A stretch of DNA of 64,000 nucleotides from Casuarina equisetifolia. Taxonomy: Eukaryota; Streptophyta; Magnoliopsida; Fagales; Casuarinaceae. This document shows positions 34,668 through 48,745 of this stretch, one piece after another. The translations under genes were made by a program, and so were the position numbers. The notes under the pieces were generated by a model. The model searched no databases and had not been told where the DNA came from. It was given only the letters and a program-made list of their open reading frames with translations. The stretch is taken from the NCBI GenBank assembly GCA_028551475.1, contig CM052357.1:9719931-9783930 (forward strand), read 5' to 3'. Numbering within the stretch: the stretch's first letter is position 1; each line of letters begins with the position of its first letter.

Positions 34668-37600
34668 CTATACTTGATCATCCGGTCCGCCAAGTATCAC
34701 CTGTTATTGAAAGTTTTCCGACATCAAACTCTTTATAAATCATAAAATATAGCATACTTGCGAAACTAATTTTCCCTAAGAAACCCACGGAGCCTTTACA
34801 AACTGCGGGATATATCCAGAAGGGACGAAAATTAGGGGGCTAAGTGTGAAGATCTTCTGATTTTCAGAACAAACGATAGCATAAGCTGGAAGCAGAATCC
34901 TATTGGATAGGACTTGTGGGGTAGAAAGGGGTGTGGGATGTCTTGGGCACGTAAATATTTTCTTACTGAATCTCCCAACATCAATGAAAGAAGAACCAAC
35001 TCAAACGAAAAAGCGGAAAAGATACATACATTGCAATCATAAGCATGTTTCCTGGCAAGCATAACTGCTGCGTTCCTTTCTCTCTCAGATTCAAATGTTA
35101 ATACAAATGAGAGGCCCTTCCTTGGTTGCCAAAATAAAGCCTTGGCTGCATTCTTACCATCACCTCTAACTCCGCATAGCTAGAGATCAAAAAGAAAGAT
35201 CTTAAGAAAATTCTATTAATGAAATTATTTCAAGTGAAGCAAGAATGATTTCTGTACGGTATGGGCCATAGTGCCCAGAAAAAGTACAATATTTGTGCAG
35301 CCGACGCAGATTTCTTTATTATATAGAAGAAGTGCAAAAGAAGTCAGAAGCAGGAGGAGGAAGAAGAAAGGTTTTTCGAAAAAACCAAGTAGAGAACATT
35401 TCTATCCATCTTATAAGTGGCACCATTACTGATATTGTGTTTTTACGTGAAATGATAGTTAATGGATGAAATGATGTGTCGTTATGAATCTGAAGAAGAA
35501 TGATGAGTCCCTCTTCACATGAAGAGAATAATCCATTTAACTGGTTGGTTTAGAAAGAAAATCAATTGTATTTCTGCTCTTCACAAAATGTTGTAAGCAC
35601 AAAATCCAGCAATTTGCCTTTGCAATTTTTTTTCAATGAACACAAAAGTAATTGCAAGCTATAACGGTACCTGCATTGACGATGAATAATTCTCTCTAGC
35701 CTTTGTAATCCATCCTCTAGAGAGCTTTATCCTCATCTTCCCCACATGAAATACATGAACTGAGTGTGATGGATGATCTTGTCCGTTCATCTGGGAAATA
35801 ACTACCTGTACAAAGGTCAAATCTATAAGAACTAGATTTCAGGACTACTTTCTCAGCCACTAGAAAATAGTCCTCTTTTTTCTTTTACATTATCCAGGAT
35901 TAATTAGGACTGAAGTCAATAATGTCCTCCAACACATAAAGTTATAAATTCCAGTCATTTGCAATGTTATGTATAAGCTCTCATCATCCAAAAGGTGTTA
36001 TAAAACCTCGTAGTTTCAAGCTAAGAACAATGCAGAAGTCACATTTAAGCCATGACGTACATTGGATCAGTCCGGACCTGGAGCAGATCTCAAGATTCTA
36101 AACTACAGGTGATTTGTGCAATTTGACATTTACCAAGTTCTGTTTGCGTTAGTTGCAATGAGGATATTTCTTTTCCTCGCAAGACCTTATACAATAACAC
36201 ATGTATTTTGATGGGCAGAGTTTTTAAAGACCTCTGGGTGTCCAAAAGCAAATATTCCTGTTATAAGCTTACAAAAATATTACTGTGAACATAAGATTTC
36301 CAGGCATAAGCTTTCCAAATTAATCTGGCAGCATTATGCCAAGATATTACTACACATCCATAGAAATAATGACAATCCTACTGAGATCAGCAGTCATACA
36401 GCCTGCGAGGAAGTATTTTTATCACCAATTTTGACAAATTAACAAAAATTTCCAAGTCTTTAACCTGGTCATCCACTTAATGAATCATAAGTTTTACCAA
36501 CTCAAAAGTGAATACCAGTTATGAATAACAAATTAGGTCTCAACATTGCCGAAGCTTTTTACAGAAGAAACTCCCTTACAAGTTTTCATGATCATATAAC
36601 TCCACCTCAACACATCCCAGCTCCATTCAACTTCCAACTTTTTTCTCAACGGCTTTCTAATAAGACGAAGTTAATGGCTAAGTACAGATAAATAGTCTGC
36701 ATAAAGATCCTATTTGACCAAACGGATTATTCAATTTTATAAATGTTATAGGGGTCCATTAGGATCAATCTCCGTCCAAAGGCCAGAAGGAGAGGCAACT
36801 ATGTTGCCTTACAGAGGCATGGATATCCTGTCCAGGGGTTTGGAAATAAAGAGCACTAGCTATTAAAATGTCTATGCCTATGCCACAGGCACCAGGAAAC
36901 TAGGAGATAGTCAAATGAAAAAAAAAATATAGATATATAATGAAACACTAAGTGTAAATACCATCCCACATATGGAAGAAGAGATTAGGGCTGAGAGAAA
37001 AGGGCCTAAGCGGAATACAGTTTAGACTTCGTGTTATCTTTATGCGAGATTTTATCAACTTTATCTGGAGAATCACCGTTATTTCTGAGGGACTTGCTTT
37101 CTGCACAGAAACGGATTGATTTTTAATGAAATTCTCCCTCATTCACATAAAAGGAAAAAATGATAAAATAAAAAAACCGAAGATATACTTTTCCTTTTCT
37201 TTCATTTCTCATTATTTTCTGTCACTAATGAATCGAAGGATTATGAGTTTCCTAAACTTAACATGTTACCTATCATTTCCTTTCCTCTCTCTATAATATA
37301 TCTAGTCCAGCCATGCTTTTCCTTAAAACCCTTGGGAACATAGGGCTCGTAGTAAAAACATAACCCAGAAAGAAGTCTTCCCTTCAAGTCCATCAACGAG
37401 ACATGTTCTCTGTTCACCGAGAAGGAAAGAATCTTTTATCTTTTCTATATAGAAAATAATAACTTAACCCTCCCAGTCAAAATCATGAGTCAACGAAAGA
37501 TAGTCCTAATCAAACACGATTTTGTTTTCATGTGGAGATAGTCCTCAAGAGAATGAGGTTTATCAGGGAGCCAACTGCTAGGGCAATTAGTTCGGCTGCA

Positions 37601-40600
37601 TGTTACATCCAAGACAGATATTATAAATGCTCAATCATTAGCATACTATCTGTAAGCATGGAAAGATGAGAAGATTTAATGTGGACAAACCAATGAAAAG
37701 CAATGGAATAATAAACCTTTTCCTTACATACTTTATCTAGGTAGTGCAGAATAAGTACTCACTACTAGCTTAATGAACAAAAAAAAAAAAGAGACTGAAG
37801 TAACTGAAAAGGTTGGAGGAACATACATTAAATTCAGCATTAGATTTCCGTAACAGTGTCTCTACGTAGTTTCCAAGTCCTGCGGCTGCAAGAAGTAACT
37901 AAGTCAGCTTCTTTTCTGATTTCTCCACATCTCTAAGCATCAATTAGGACATATGAAGCCAAAATCTCAAAAAGCCCAACCCACCAATTTTAGTCCAATT
38001 TATAGAAGACGACATATAGAAAATGGATTAAAAAGAAGTTCCCAGAGATTATATTGAAGATATGTGATCGAAACCAACCTGTATCAATTGGACCTATAGT
38101 TGTGACTCTCCATTTTTGGCCGTTGGAAACAATTTCAGCTTCTAAGATTCTTCCAACATCAAAGGGTTCAGGAGCGTATATTGATTTGTTCGCACCTGAT
38201 GAATTGGAAAGATGAAACACTTAAAAACAGCATGACAGCTCTATAGAACAAAATTGAATAGCTGACCCAAATGCCCAATTAAGTGAAAACTGTATGGATA
38301 AGAGTTATAGTTTAACACAATGATACGAGTATGCTGTGCATTTGGTGATACCAATGGTTGTGTCATTCAAATTCTACTTTATTTAGACCAACTTCATAAC
38401 ACTTTTGATCAAACCAATTTCTCACAAATTCTGTCCCTCTTACAATGGTTTGTGTGACTAGGCAGGCTTGTGCTAAGGGGCGGCATTACTTTGCTTAACG
38501 TGTTTTTTAGCTTTCTTCTTAACAATCTAAGCTTTTTGGCCATGGGTCCATGGCAGAGGTATTGCTAAAACTTTTTATCATGAAGTTCACCTCTAACCTG
38601 TACACTTGACCAATTATACCTTAATATCGTATTTAGATGCAGATAAGCAAAGGGGGATGTGCTCACATGCGTACTTTTACATCAAATGGTCGATTTTATG
38701 ACTAAACATGGTGGTATGAGCTTCAAAGGACATTGAGAAAGCATACAGCAGTCATAAGAGCTGGAAACCTTAAGGTGATAGTAGAAGATGACAAACAAAT
38801 AACCTAGTCTAGATTTTTAAATGAGAAGATTCGGATTAGACATCACACGTAAAGAACAGTTTCAAGCAGAGGATCTTCTCAGCAGCTGTGCAAAAGAAAT
38901 CTCCCAAGACCCACATAAGTTAGATGCATTTACTATAGAGTAGATGACGTTATGAATATTATTCTCAATTGTAGGTATTTATTAAGGTTTACCAAGATAA
39001 GCGATACACATATCAATATGTAACAATTTGTGTGCAATGTTGCAGATAAAATAATATAAAGGAACTATGTTGTTTACTTTTCTGGTATTCTATCATAAAA
39101 CTTAGGTTATTTTTATTTCCCTTTTTTTCTTCTTTGATGATCCAGGAGTTTAAGAAAACTTAGTTCAGAAGAAGCTTTGTCTAAATAAAGCAAGAACAAT
39201 GTAACTTTAGGCTAGAAAACTATATTAATTTTGGAACAAACTGTTGGGTCACGACTAGCATAATTTCTTGTTTCTTCCACTGTAAGTGTGCTATATCTTG
39301 GTAGATAAAAACGATCTTAAGCTCAGAACGAAGAACATTTTGAATCATCATTCATGTGAGACAACTTAAGCTGGAACTACAGTGAAAACTGATGTATTTG
39401 CACGAGATCAAATAAAGTAAGTAGCAGCATGAGCAAGTATGAATTTTAAATGCCAAAGGAACAGGAATCCTAAATCTGTTGCCATTTGGAAGTAGTCACA
39501 AACAACAAGCAAAGTAATGTGTCATAGAAGTGAAGGCATGCATTTTCTTCCTATTCTGTTTCTTTTCCCAGCCAACAGTTGTAGAAAACCAGGTTTTTTC
39601 ATTAAACTAGTCCCCATGTATTTCATTTCAGACATGGACTACATATAAAACATACAGATAACTAAAAGATGAGTGACAGACAGACAAGACATATATATAA
39701 AAACAAGCTAAATATAACAACTGTCACCATATGTTACTGACATCAGAAAGAGAGAAATGATTAAATGGATACCTGAAATAACTTCCTTCCTGCTGCCTTC
39801 AGATGATAAGCGGTACCACTGGATTGAACATTTTGAAAGCAGTGGAGAGTTGTCTGAGCGAGGCTGGAGCCGTAGGTACGAACCTAGATTTTCAGAACCT
39901 TCTAAGACATATAAAGAAGATTTGTTCTCCTCTACTCTCTTGCTAATTTCCAGCTGGAAAAGGAAAAAGGAAAAAGAAGAAAAGAAGAAAAAAAAAAAAA
40001 AAAAAAAGATTGGTTTCGTCAATCCTTAGCTAGTTAAAACTTGTGAAAAACTCCAACAAGTCCTCAGTGAAGAAACATGTCATGAGACGAATCTAGAGGA
40101 ATTAACTAAGATAAGATTATGAGCCGTGCTATTAACTTCAATTTAGCTTCGAGAAGAGAAAGAGAGTTTTAAGTTAAGGCAACACCTAAACAACAACGAC
40201 AGTGATACAACGAGACACATACAATGTAGTTTAAGGCCAGCCAAAAAAGAAGAAGGAAGATAACTTCTCTGAGAACTAAAAGTGATATAATCCACAAACC
40301 TCCTTCTGAAGCTTAACTGAAAAAATTGATTTCTCCCGAATTTGAGTCCTTAGTGCACGAAGCTCATGTTCCATGTCTATTACCTGCAAACATGATACAT
40401 CTTCATAGTTTGAAGAAGTAAAGTTTATCTCAACTATGTATTTGAATGCTAAATGTGTGCTTAAAATAGTCAACCATGCAAAGGAATGTTTTGATTGTAT
40501 CAACAGTGACAAAACACAGAGAAAATGGAAGTATGGATAAACAATATGTGGAAACAATCTCTTTATAGCATGTAGCCTTATTAGCAGAGAAAGGAAGACA

Positions 40601-43600
40601 AAGGGATGAGTTTGCAAAATCAAGTTCAATACGAGATGCATGTCACAGAAACAATTGGCCTTGGTAATACCGTAATATGTGTTAGATCAATCAATCCAAA
40701 AGTATCTGCATTTTATGCTATATAATGACATCTAACAAAATCTGTGTGAAAACAAAACTTAGGAGGTTGCACCTTGCTTGGCTGATGCAGCAATTTGATT
40801 CTTCTAGCCTCTTGAACCTCATCTATCAGTTCCTCCACATCCTGACAGTATGGAATTTTACATAAAAAGCACAAAATTAACCTCATGAAATCTAGACAAA
40901 AATTATTTTGTGTTTCATGCTCCTCTCATTCTTATATTTCATAAAATGTAAGCATATTGAAGGTACAAACAGATTCAACCAGTCGACACCTGTTTTTTAG
41001 AAGGTGGGGAATTTCTTTCTTCCTCTTCAAGTGCCTCTCCAATTCTCTTCACTACAAGCCTAGCGCTCTCAATCTCCGCACAAGCAAAGGATTTCTCTTG
41101 GTTTACCAACTTTTTAGCGTCTTCAGAAGCCTGTGGACAAAAGAAGGCACTCAACTCAAGAACAAATATAAATACACACTACAGAATCAAACAAAATCAG
41201 ACAAGAAAATATATACAACAACATAGTAACTGAAAGGAGCTTGTAACAGGGGAAAAACTGTTCCATTAATAAAAATGGTTCTCTAAATGTTTTAATATTT
41301 TTCCCGTCAATGATAAGAGGTAGCTCGAAAAGCAGCTATTTCTAGAACCCAACAGGGTAACATTTTATCAGAGCAAAAAAGAAAAAAAAAGATGAATATA
41401 CAAATTAAGCAAGAAGACACATTTATAATGTGATTTTATTTACTTCTGTCCTCAGAGAATGTTTAGTTTTACTTTGTTGCCAATGGCAAAAGCTAGTTGG
41501 AATAGCAATCATTGGTAGAAAGATTATAAAAATATTTTATTAGACACACAGGATAGCCAAATAAAAAATTCAAACAAGAAAACACATCTAGAGCTTGATT
41601 TTAGTCAAGCTTTCACTAAAGAGAACAAAGTGCATTTTCTAACATCTCAAGTATGCAAACCCATGCAAATCTTAAAATATGAAATAAAGCTAACGTTCCT
41701 TCCCCACAGTTAAAGAATTTAGTATTAGCAGATTAACTGCTGAATCCTCCACAAGCAGCAAAACCATAAGGCAATGTTTATCTTAATTATGGCATTAAGT
41801 CATTGAAGCAAAATCACAAAGCATCTTAAAACTATGCAGGCATTGCAAGAAAAATATCCATCACGTGACACACTTTAAATTACCTAATTTGTCTCTTAAA
41901 GATACCACTGAAATCTTTCATATTTCAAAAGAGTGAAACAAATTACTTTTCACATGATTAACATAGCACTGTTCAAGTAAACAAAACACAAGGATCAAAC
42001 AACAGAGAATCAAAAATACGAGAAGAAAATATATCCTAAGGTAATTGCAGCCTGCCTTCTTTTCCACAACTCATGCGCTACTCATAAAAGCTTCTCTTCT
42101 CTCAAGAATGGGGTCATCTTTGGAGTATTTATTTTATTTCTGGCACTAAAATTAAGTACACGAAATGTGTTTAGTTTGACAAACTTTAGAAACACTTTTC
42201 ACTTTCACCACCTCATCTTAAAAAATATAAGCTTTTGTAGTTCAGGCATCCATTACAAGAAATGCTGAATAGCCATAACCACCGTACATTTCACCATGCA
42301 ATCAACTTGTCTATTCTAACAGAATATTCTCGGCATAAAATCCTGCCAGGCATGTGTATTGAGTATCTAACTGAAATGGTAGTCAATTAATATTTTTGCA
42401 CCCGCCATTTTTTGACATCTACTTATCTGCCTGTAAAAGATAATATTATAGTGCGTGCTAAACTCATATAATCAAGACTATACTTCTCATTCCAATAAGG
42501 TATCTAGTACTTGCAGCCAAATTCATCCTTTCAGCTGGTAAAGCATAGTGCCTGGACCCTTCATCACAAGATATTTTTTAATGAAGCTAGTAAAATCCAA
42601 TTAACAGTTCAGCCACTTTGGGTGAAGATGGCGGGTTTACGTGAGTACAAATAGGCTCAACCTCATATTAGGAAGTTATTATAAGTGTGAAGATTAGTGT
42701 GATATAACTGGGTCCGAACTCAGGCTTAAACTTGTGGTTTGAACGGTAAGACATAGTATTACATTGTTATTTCCCAGATCCCCCAAAACGTAGAAAAAGA
42801 GACCTACAAACATGTCTTTTTAAGCACTTATTACATCAGTTCATCAAATTTGTATGTCCTCATTGGTTTATTCAATACAAACCTTCAAGATAAACATATA
42901 GACATAATTTTCATTTAAATGGAGAATGGAGAATGGAGAATGGAGAATGGAGAATGAAGCTGGATGGCATGAAAGCTTCACTTCCGCCAATGCAATTGTC
43001 TTGGTTTGTTCAGTTGATTAATTCTTTTGTGGTAGAGCAAAGTTGAACTTCAAAGAAGAACAACTCATTGTTACAAAGTTATACAGTTTTTTGACAAAAA
43101 AGGAAAAAATGATTCAATTTGGTACATCTATCACCGAGAACTCTCAGCAGCTATCTAAAATAGGTTAGGAAAGTGAAGTATCTTAAAAACTCGGTTAAAA
43201 ACTTTGTATAGAGTCAAGGTCTAATTTGGACAATAAGAAAATTGGTTTGCTCAGACCATTGGGCCATGAGTTGGTAATCAACCCTATGCCACAACGTCAA
43301 AAACCATCCACATGCACTAAACCAGCATGTCCAACTGTAATCTCACATGCAGTAAGACGTGAATCAACAGATCAGTGTTGCCCTTAAATGCTCTAAAACC
43401 AGTAAGATGAATCACAAGAAAAATACAGCCTAAGAAAAACCATATACTAATAAGATTTCAGCATGAAAATTTAGATTCATATTAAATGACCTGCTTGAGG
43501 AAGTTTGCTAGCTTTTTCACTTCAAACTTCTCTTGAATCAATTCTCCTTCGTTCTGAGTCAACTTAACTGCTAGAGCTTCCACCTGCAGGATGAGTTATC

Positions 43601-45238
43601 ATCAAAGACACTGTTAATAAATCTTCGTTATAGAAGAGAGAATCACGCGTATATCCTTATTTTCCAAATGCAGTCCACAGCTATCCTCAAAAAAAAGTGA
43701 AAGGGCCGGGAGAAAAAGAGAAAAGAGAGTCTTCCTCCCTTTTTTCACCTTTTTGATTTCCACCAATATGGTATTGTAGCACCCTACTAATCCACGAACA
43801 CATGATATACCCTCATTCACGACATTTGACAGTTAACTGACACTCTACAAAAAGTGGTAACCAGTAGAAAATAAACTTTGTTTAGCTTCCTAAAATACCT
43901 GAACACCAATTTAGTTAAAGTGACCTAGGAAGTACTTGTGGCACTAGAACAGTAGTAGATGGAACTGTAGAAAAAGCATGATTATAGTGTATATTTCATA
44001 AAATAAAAAAACACCCCTTCTCAGACCCCATAATCAACATTCACCTAGTTACTGACAAGTGCAGGCACGGGTACATGGTTTTTAATCCGTAGTGCAGTCC
44101 CTTTACATAGAACTGTTGAAGGTAAAAAAAATATATCCAACTCACACTTTCCAAATGGGACAAGCAGGAGGCTTTGGCCTCCTCAATTTTAACAATAAAG
44201 AGATAATTAGTCTATTAATCAACAAAATGAACTGCAGCCAGAATACATGATTTACAACCAAACCCAACCAAGTTGAACCAGAAAAATCTATCAACAAATT
44301 CAAAAGGAAGAGTTCTAAAGAAATCAGACCCAAAAGCTAACTAAGGAAAAAATAAGTAAAACTGACCATAGATATAGCTTTCTCAACATCTTCCTTGTTT
44401 CTTCCAGCCAAACGGCCCCTTATAGATTCCAACGCATCTCTAAGCTTCTTCAAAAGAACATGTCCCTCCAAAGAAGCTACCTCTCTAAGCTTCGCCTGAA
44501 TTTGAAGAAAAATTAGTGCAACTCATTTAGAATTAACAAAGCTTCATACTCTTTCCACGCCAAGGGAGGAGACAACTAAATGGAAAAAAAGAAAGAAAAT
44601 AGACTTGAGTTGTTTGATAGAACAAAAAATAAATCAATAGAAAGACAATTGAAGAAAATAATGGCGATCCATTGTTGTTTTGCATTGTCAAAACTAAAAA
44701 CTGCATTCGAGGGAAAAAAAAAAAAAAAAAAGATGGTGAAATGTAATTAAAAGAAAAAATTAAATAAAAAAATATGGAACTGCTTTTAAATTAGGTAAGG
44801 CGCATAATGGCTCAACACATCAAATTAAGTAGCTAATCAGAAGTCACTGGAACCAAGCTATATTGAAAGTCAGATGAAATCAATTATATGTCGAGGTGAC
44901 TTTGGAAGACAATAATACAAAATAAAAGATATTGAGAAGAGGCAAATTTTGCAAACCTCGTCAGCCAACTTAGCTGCAGAAGTTAAGTTCTTGTCAAATT
45001 TACAAGCAAGGTCACGAACTGAGAGACGCTTATGCTGCTCTGACAGATTGGCAGTTTCCTCTTCAACAACCTCTTTCAAGGACGGACCCAGATTGTCCTC
45101 CTTTGGCTCTTCCAAAATTTGGTTGTCTGCTCCTAATTTATACTTCGGAAACCGATTAGAAGCAAAGCTCACATCAACTGAAACCTGTGAGACTTCTGCC
45201 TGCATCTCATCTTCAAATTCTGGGCTTACCTTCGTCAT
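34668..45238 (-). CDS. SCAB1: Stomatal closure-related actin-binding protein, SCAB family (intact, 12 coding exons)
   Basis: Exons 45238-44957, 44495-44367, 43583-43491, 41130-40990, 40841-40773, 40383-40300, 39953-39773, 38195-38079, 37885-37827, 35805-35671, 35179-35030 and 34700-34668 all have GT..AG borders and join to 490 aa, close to the roughly 500 aa of the family. SCAB proteins bind, bundle and stabilise actin filaments and act in guard-cell actin reorganisation. Seen: the N-terminal actin-binding region with KRLSVRDLACKFDKNL (71-86), coiled-coil helices over about 95-290, an Ig-like part (about 290-385, with GSRKEVISG and YAPEPFDVGR), and a PH-like C-terminus (386-490, with VGKMRIKL, FWQPRKG and TFESERERNAA). 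The last exon adds VILGGPDDQV and stops. Subtype number among SCAB paralogues is not certain. Pieces of its 3' end are scattered through the cassettes on both sides. Confidence 0.93.
42921..42955. repeat. GGAGAAT heptanucleotide repeat in SCAB intron 3
   Basis: Five perfect tandem 7-bp units within the long third coding intron of SCAB (41131-43490). Confidence 0.9.
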
Positions 45239-46460
45239 TTTTTCAGATTAGGTTCCTGTCCATCAGAAGCAAATATAAACACCAATCTCATGTCAGACCT
45301 TCGATTAGATAATAAACCATCAAATACTCTTAATATCAGGCCGTAAATCCATGATTTGATGTACCAATGCACATGACACACAAATAAATCTCCACACTCA
45401 AATTTAACCAGAAAACTGATGCAAGTAACACCTTGTTTAATAAGCTGAGAAGCGCACGGGCTCATAGCCCTGAATTTGAAAGTGTAGTTGACAGCTTTTG
45501 GTCAACCAATGCAACCCGGATTTTCTTTCTTTTTTTGACAGAATCTGAGACAAGAAACCATAGTTGACTCTTTTTTTTTTTTTTGTTATTTTGTTTCTCT
45601 TCAACATCATATGCAATTGCAGTGATGGATTTTTCTCATTTTGATCGGAAGGGCGAAAAAAAAAACTTGTTTGTCATTATGTGAGGTTGAGTGACGAAGG
45701 AAAGAGAAGAACGCTGTCAGAAGCCTAAGATCGAACATAAAGAGATATGCATATCTGAAAAGAAGGCTATATACATCACTGGAGGAGGGTCGTCCATCAA
45801 CTTGGAAAGACGATTGATACAAAAAGGGAACAACGTTAACCAGTCTACTAATTGCTACCGAATGATTGGGTTGCAAACACATTGAACTCTTTCCAGCAAC
45901 ATGTTCAATTAAATTTTTGTGTTTGCAATATTAACCACTTCTACAACTAGAATTTTAGTTAGTTCTCATTACCTATGAGGGGATCAAAGTTGAAAAGCAA
46001 AAACAATCACAAGTACATCCCCCCCCCCCACCAGAAACAAAAAAATCAAAGTTGAAAAGCATTAGATGAAGCGCTATCGATCTGAAATAACAAGATAGTC
46101 TTCCTTACGAAAGTAGCCACCAAAGTCCTGTTTCTCAGCCGCATTTCAAGGCTACCAACCGAATTTACAACCTCAGCCGCACCGCAAATTTCTATCCAAA
46201 TGTCTAGAATTAATGGGCATAAAGAGAAGAAACCCAGATACGTTGTCCTGATTCTTTGATAAGGCATAACGTGCACGAAGCAACAAGAATCCATCGCTCA
46301 AAACAGCCAAAACGAGAAGTAAACATTTAAGAAAAAAAAAAAAGGTCCTAATCTGAACTGAAGCACAGCTAAGAAAACACACTATGATACCCCCCTTATG
46401 CTTCAGATGAACAAAGAAAACCAATGCAGCTAAAGATAAAAAAAAAAAATAACACTTACC

Positions 46461-46660
46461 AAATCACCAAACAATGTGTCAGCAAAGGAGAGAAGTACGC
46501 TAATGCCGGTCCATTGCCAGCAGAGATTTTTCAGACAGTCCGACGAACACGCACGAGAGAGAAGAGAGTAAAACGGTTGAGGAACGAGGAACGAGGACAA
46601 GGACAAGGGAACGACGACGACGAAGAAGAAGAAGAAGAAGAAGAAGAAGAAGGAGAATCT
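46461..46660 (-). other. Probable SCAB 5' UTR exon and promoter-proximal CTT repeat
   Basis: On the minus strand a strong donor, GTAAGTGTT (46459-46451), ends a likely non-coding first exon. A matching acceptor CAG lies just before the ATG (near 45256), giving a leader intron of about 1.2 kb. A (CTT)n microsatellite of about ten units at 46620-46651 lies just upstream or in the leader. The exon start is not determined. Confidence 0.5.
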
Positions 46661-48420
46661 AAGGAGGGGTTGGTCCTCGCCTAACTTTTTCAAAAGCAAA
46701 AAAGCAAAGCAAAACGAAGTCCTGCGCTTGTTGTCTCTGACCTCCCTGTCTAAATGTCCCAACAACATGAACGTGATGTTCCTCTTTTTTTTTTTTTTTT
46801 TTTTTTCCTCAAGAGAAAACTTTACCTCATCAACCCATCATTCTTGCCCCGTAAAAAAAGCTGCCAGTGAAACAGTAAAAAGCAAAAAAGCCTGACCCTC
46901 CCACGCGCTGGCCCCACTCCTCCCATGGGTCCCCTTGGTGGTTTGCCAGGCCCAGCTGGGAATACTTTTTTCCGTTTTTTGAGAGTGGCGTCCCGCGCGT
47001 GGCCCTCCTGTTTGAGTTTGGCGGGACGTGCCGTTATCTCGTAGGTATCTTTGACGCCCGTATTTACGAACATGACACTGCGTTGAACTAGCTAGCTGTC
47101 CCTTGCCCGACGCCAATGGCTTTCCATCTACGTCAAATTATTTATGAATATTTTCAATTAATTTCCATAAAATCATTTATATTCGTGGATAGATATTATA
47201 GAAAATTAATTGGACATAAATATTGGGTCAACTTCACGGGTAGGCAGAGATCCTTGCAGGTCACCCAACGGCAACGAAGGGACGATGGGACCTAAGTAAC
47301 ATGCACAACGAAATCGGACGCATGTGGGAGAAGTAGAAAGTGCCGTCGCCTGTCACTGTCAACGGCCCTGATCAGTCAATTACTTAACTTTGTTGCCTTC
47401 CTTTCTTGTAGTATATGATGTTCGGTTTCCGGATTTCGTTTGGCTTATTTCGACCGTGACAAATTCATAATATTGTTATCCACCGAATTTCGGAAACTAC
47501 GGAGAATGATTGCACCGTTGAATCTTACAACCGATGGAATTGACAGATGCTCCTACGTATAGACTTTCTGACTATCTAAAATTAATTTCTGATTATAACT
47601 TAAGTTGAGATGGAAATTGTAAGTAATAATAATTTGAAATAACGTTGACAGCAGGAGTATTCCTATAAAATATGTTTTGTTTTTTGTTTTACGAGGCAAC
47701 GCTGTTGTTGTCGTTTTATGTAGCGCACCTGTAGAGTCCGAGCTTAGCCACCTAATTGCGGACATGCTTTTGTATTTAAAACTCGGACAGCAACAGCGTG
47801 ATCAATTAGTATTTGTGCTTTACAGCGAGGAACGGATTAAAGATACAAGAAGGTGACCTACGTGTTTGGTAAGCAATTGATGCAAAAATATAAAATCCTT
47901 AAAAGTAAAAGATATTCATCAATGCATACAGAAAAATCTAGGCACATGATCAACTCTCATAAAATAGGCATTCCGTACGGTAATTTCTGTAAATTAAAGA
48001 GGTAGGTTCAAATGGTAATACTTTTTTAAGGTAAACTCCAATAAACAAATTATTAATCATGACTTGGAGAACAACCTCCTTATGGCTTAAGGTTGAGTTG
48101 AGTATTTGCGCCGGTACAACGACAAAACATGGAAGCAAGGAAAAAGCCAACGCTCCACGCCAGCGTGAAATCGATCCCATAATCATAGATTAACACCGTC
48201 AGTCAGACGGTGTAATACTTTCTACAACCTGCAAATCTTCCGATATGGGTGAAGATCTTATGGAAGATAAGGATAATTCAGGCTTATGGGAGTTTGCGTG
48301 AGACACGATAATAAAAGATAATGACTTAGGCTTTTTGACAAAGTAGTCATATTCATTACAATATAAATTGTATTTCTTATATATTGAAGTTTTTTTTATT
48401 TATTATAAGTTAGTTTGTTT
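46661..48420. other. Intergenic region upstream of SCAB
   Basis: No gene recognised. It contains a long T-run (46785-46806) and a GC-richer block at 46890-47040 whose minus-strand open frames are overlapping and unrecognised. The rest is AT-rich. Confidence 0.5.
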
Positions 48421-48745
48421 TGTGTGAAAGAAAATAAAATCTTTAAGATAAAATATAAATTAAAAGAGATAACATATAAATTAAAAAAAGGATCTTTTAA
48501 CTCATAAGCTAATTTTTAAATAGAGTCTTTGAATCTTCTAATTTGGTATCGAAACTTAAGTTAAATTTATTTCACCTTACGTGACTTTGAATCCAATATA
48601 CTCCATGTGTGGAGGCATGTGTAAAAGACAAGAGTCCTATATTAAAAAATAAATTTCTTAAAGTGAAATATAAATTAAAATAAGATATTCTAACTCTTAA
48701 ACTAATTTTTAAATTGAGTCTTTAGTCTTTTAATTAATTTCATAT
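48421..48745 (+). mobile_element. TRIM-like miniature LTR element, degenerate
   Basis: Two diverged copies of a roughly 120-bp sequence (about 48421-48540 and 48618-48740) share AAATATAAATTAAAA, an AACTC(A/T)TAA stretch and CTAATTTTTAAAT(A/T)GAGTCTTT. Directly after the first copy, TTGGTATCGAAACT (from 48543) resembles the methionine-tRNA primer site. Short terminal repeats, a primer site and no coding capacity fit a terminal-repeat retrotransposon in miniature. The borders and any target duplication are unclear. Confidence 0.5.

Noticed and set aside
42480..42760. Possible SINE remnant in SCAB intron 3
   Set aside because: Only weak box-like strings were seen; no A-tail or target duplication could be supported.
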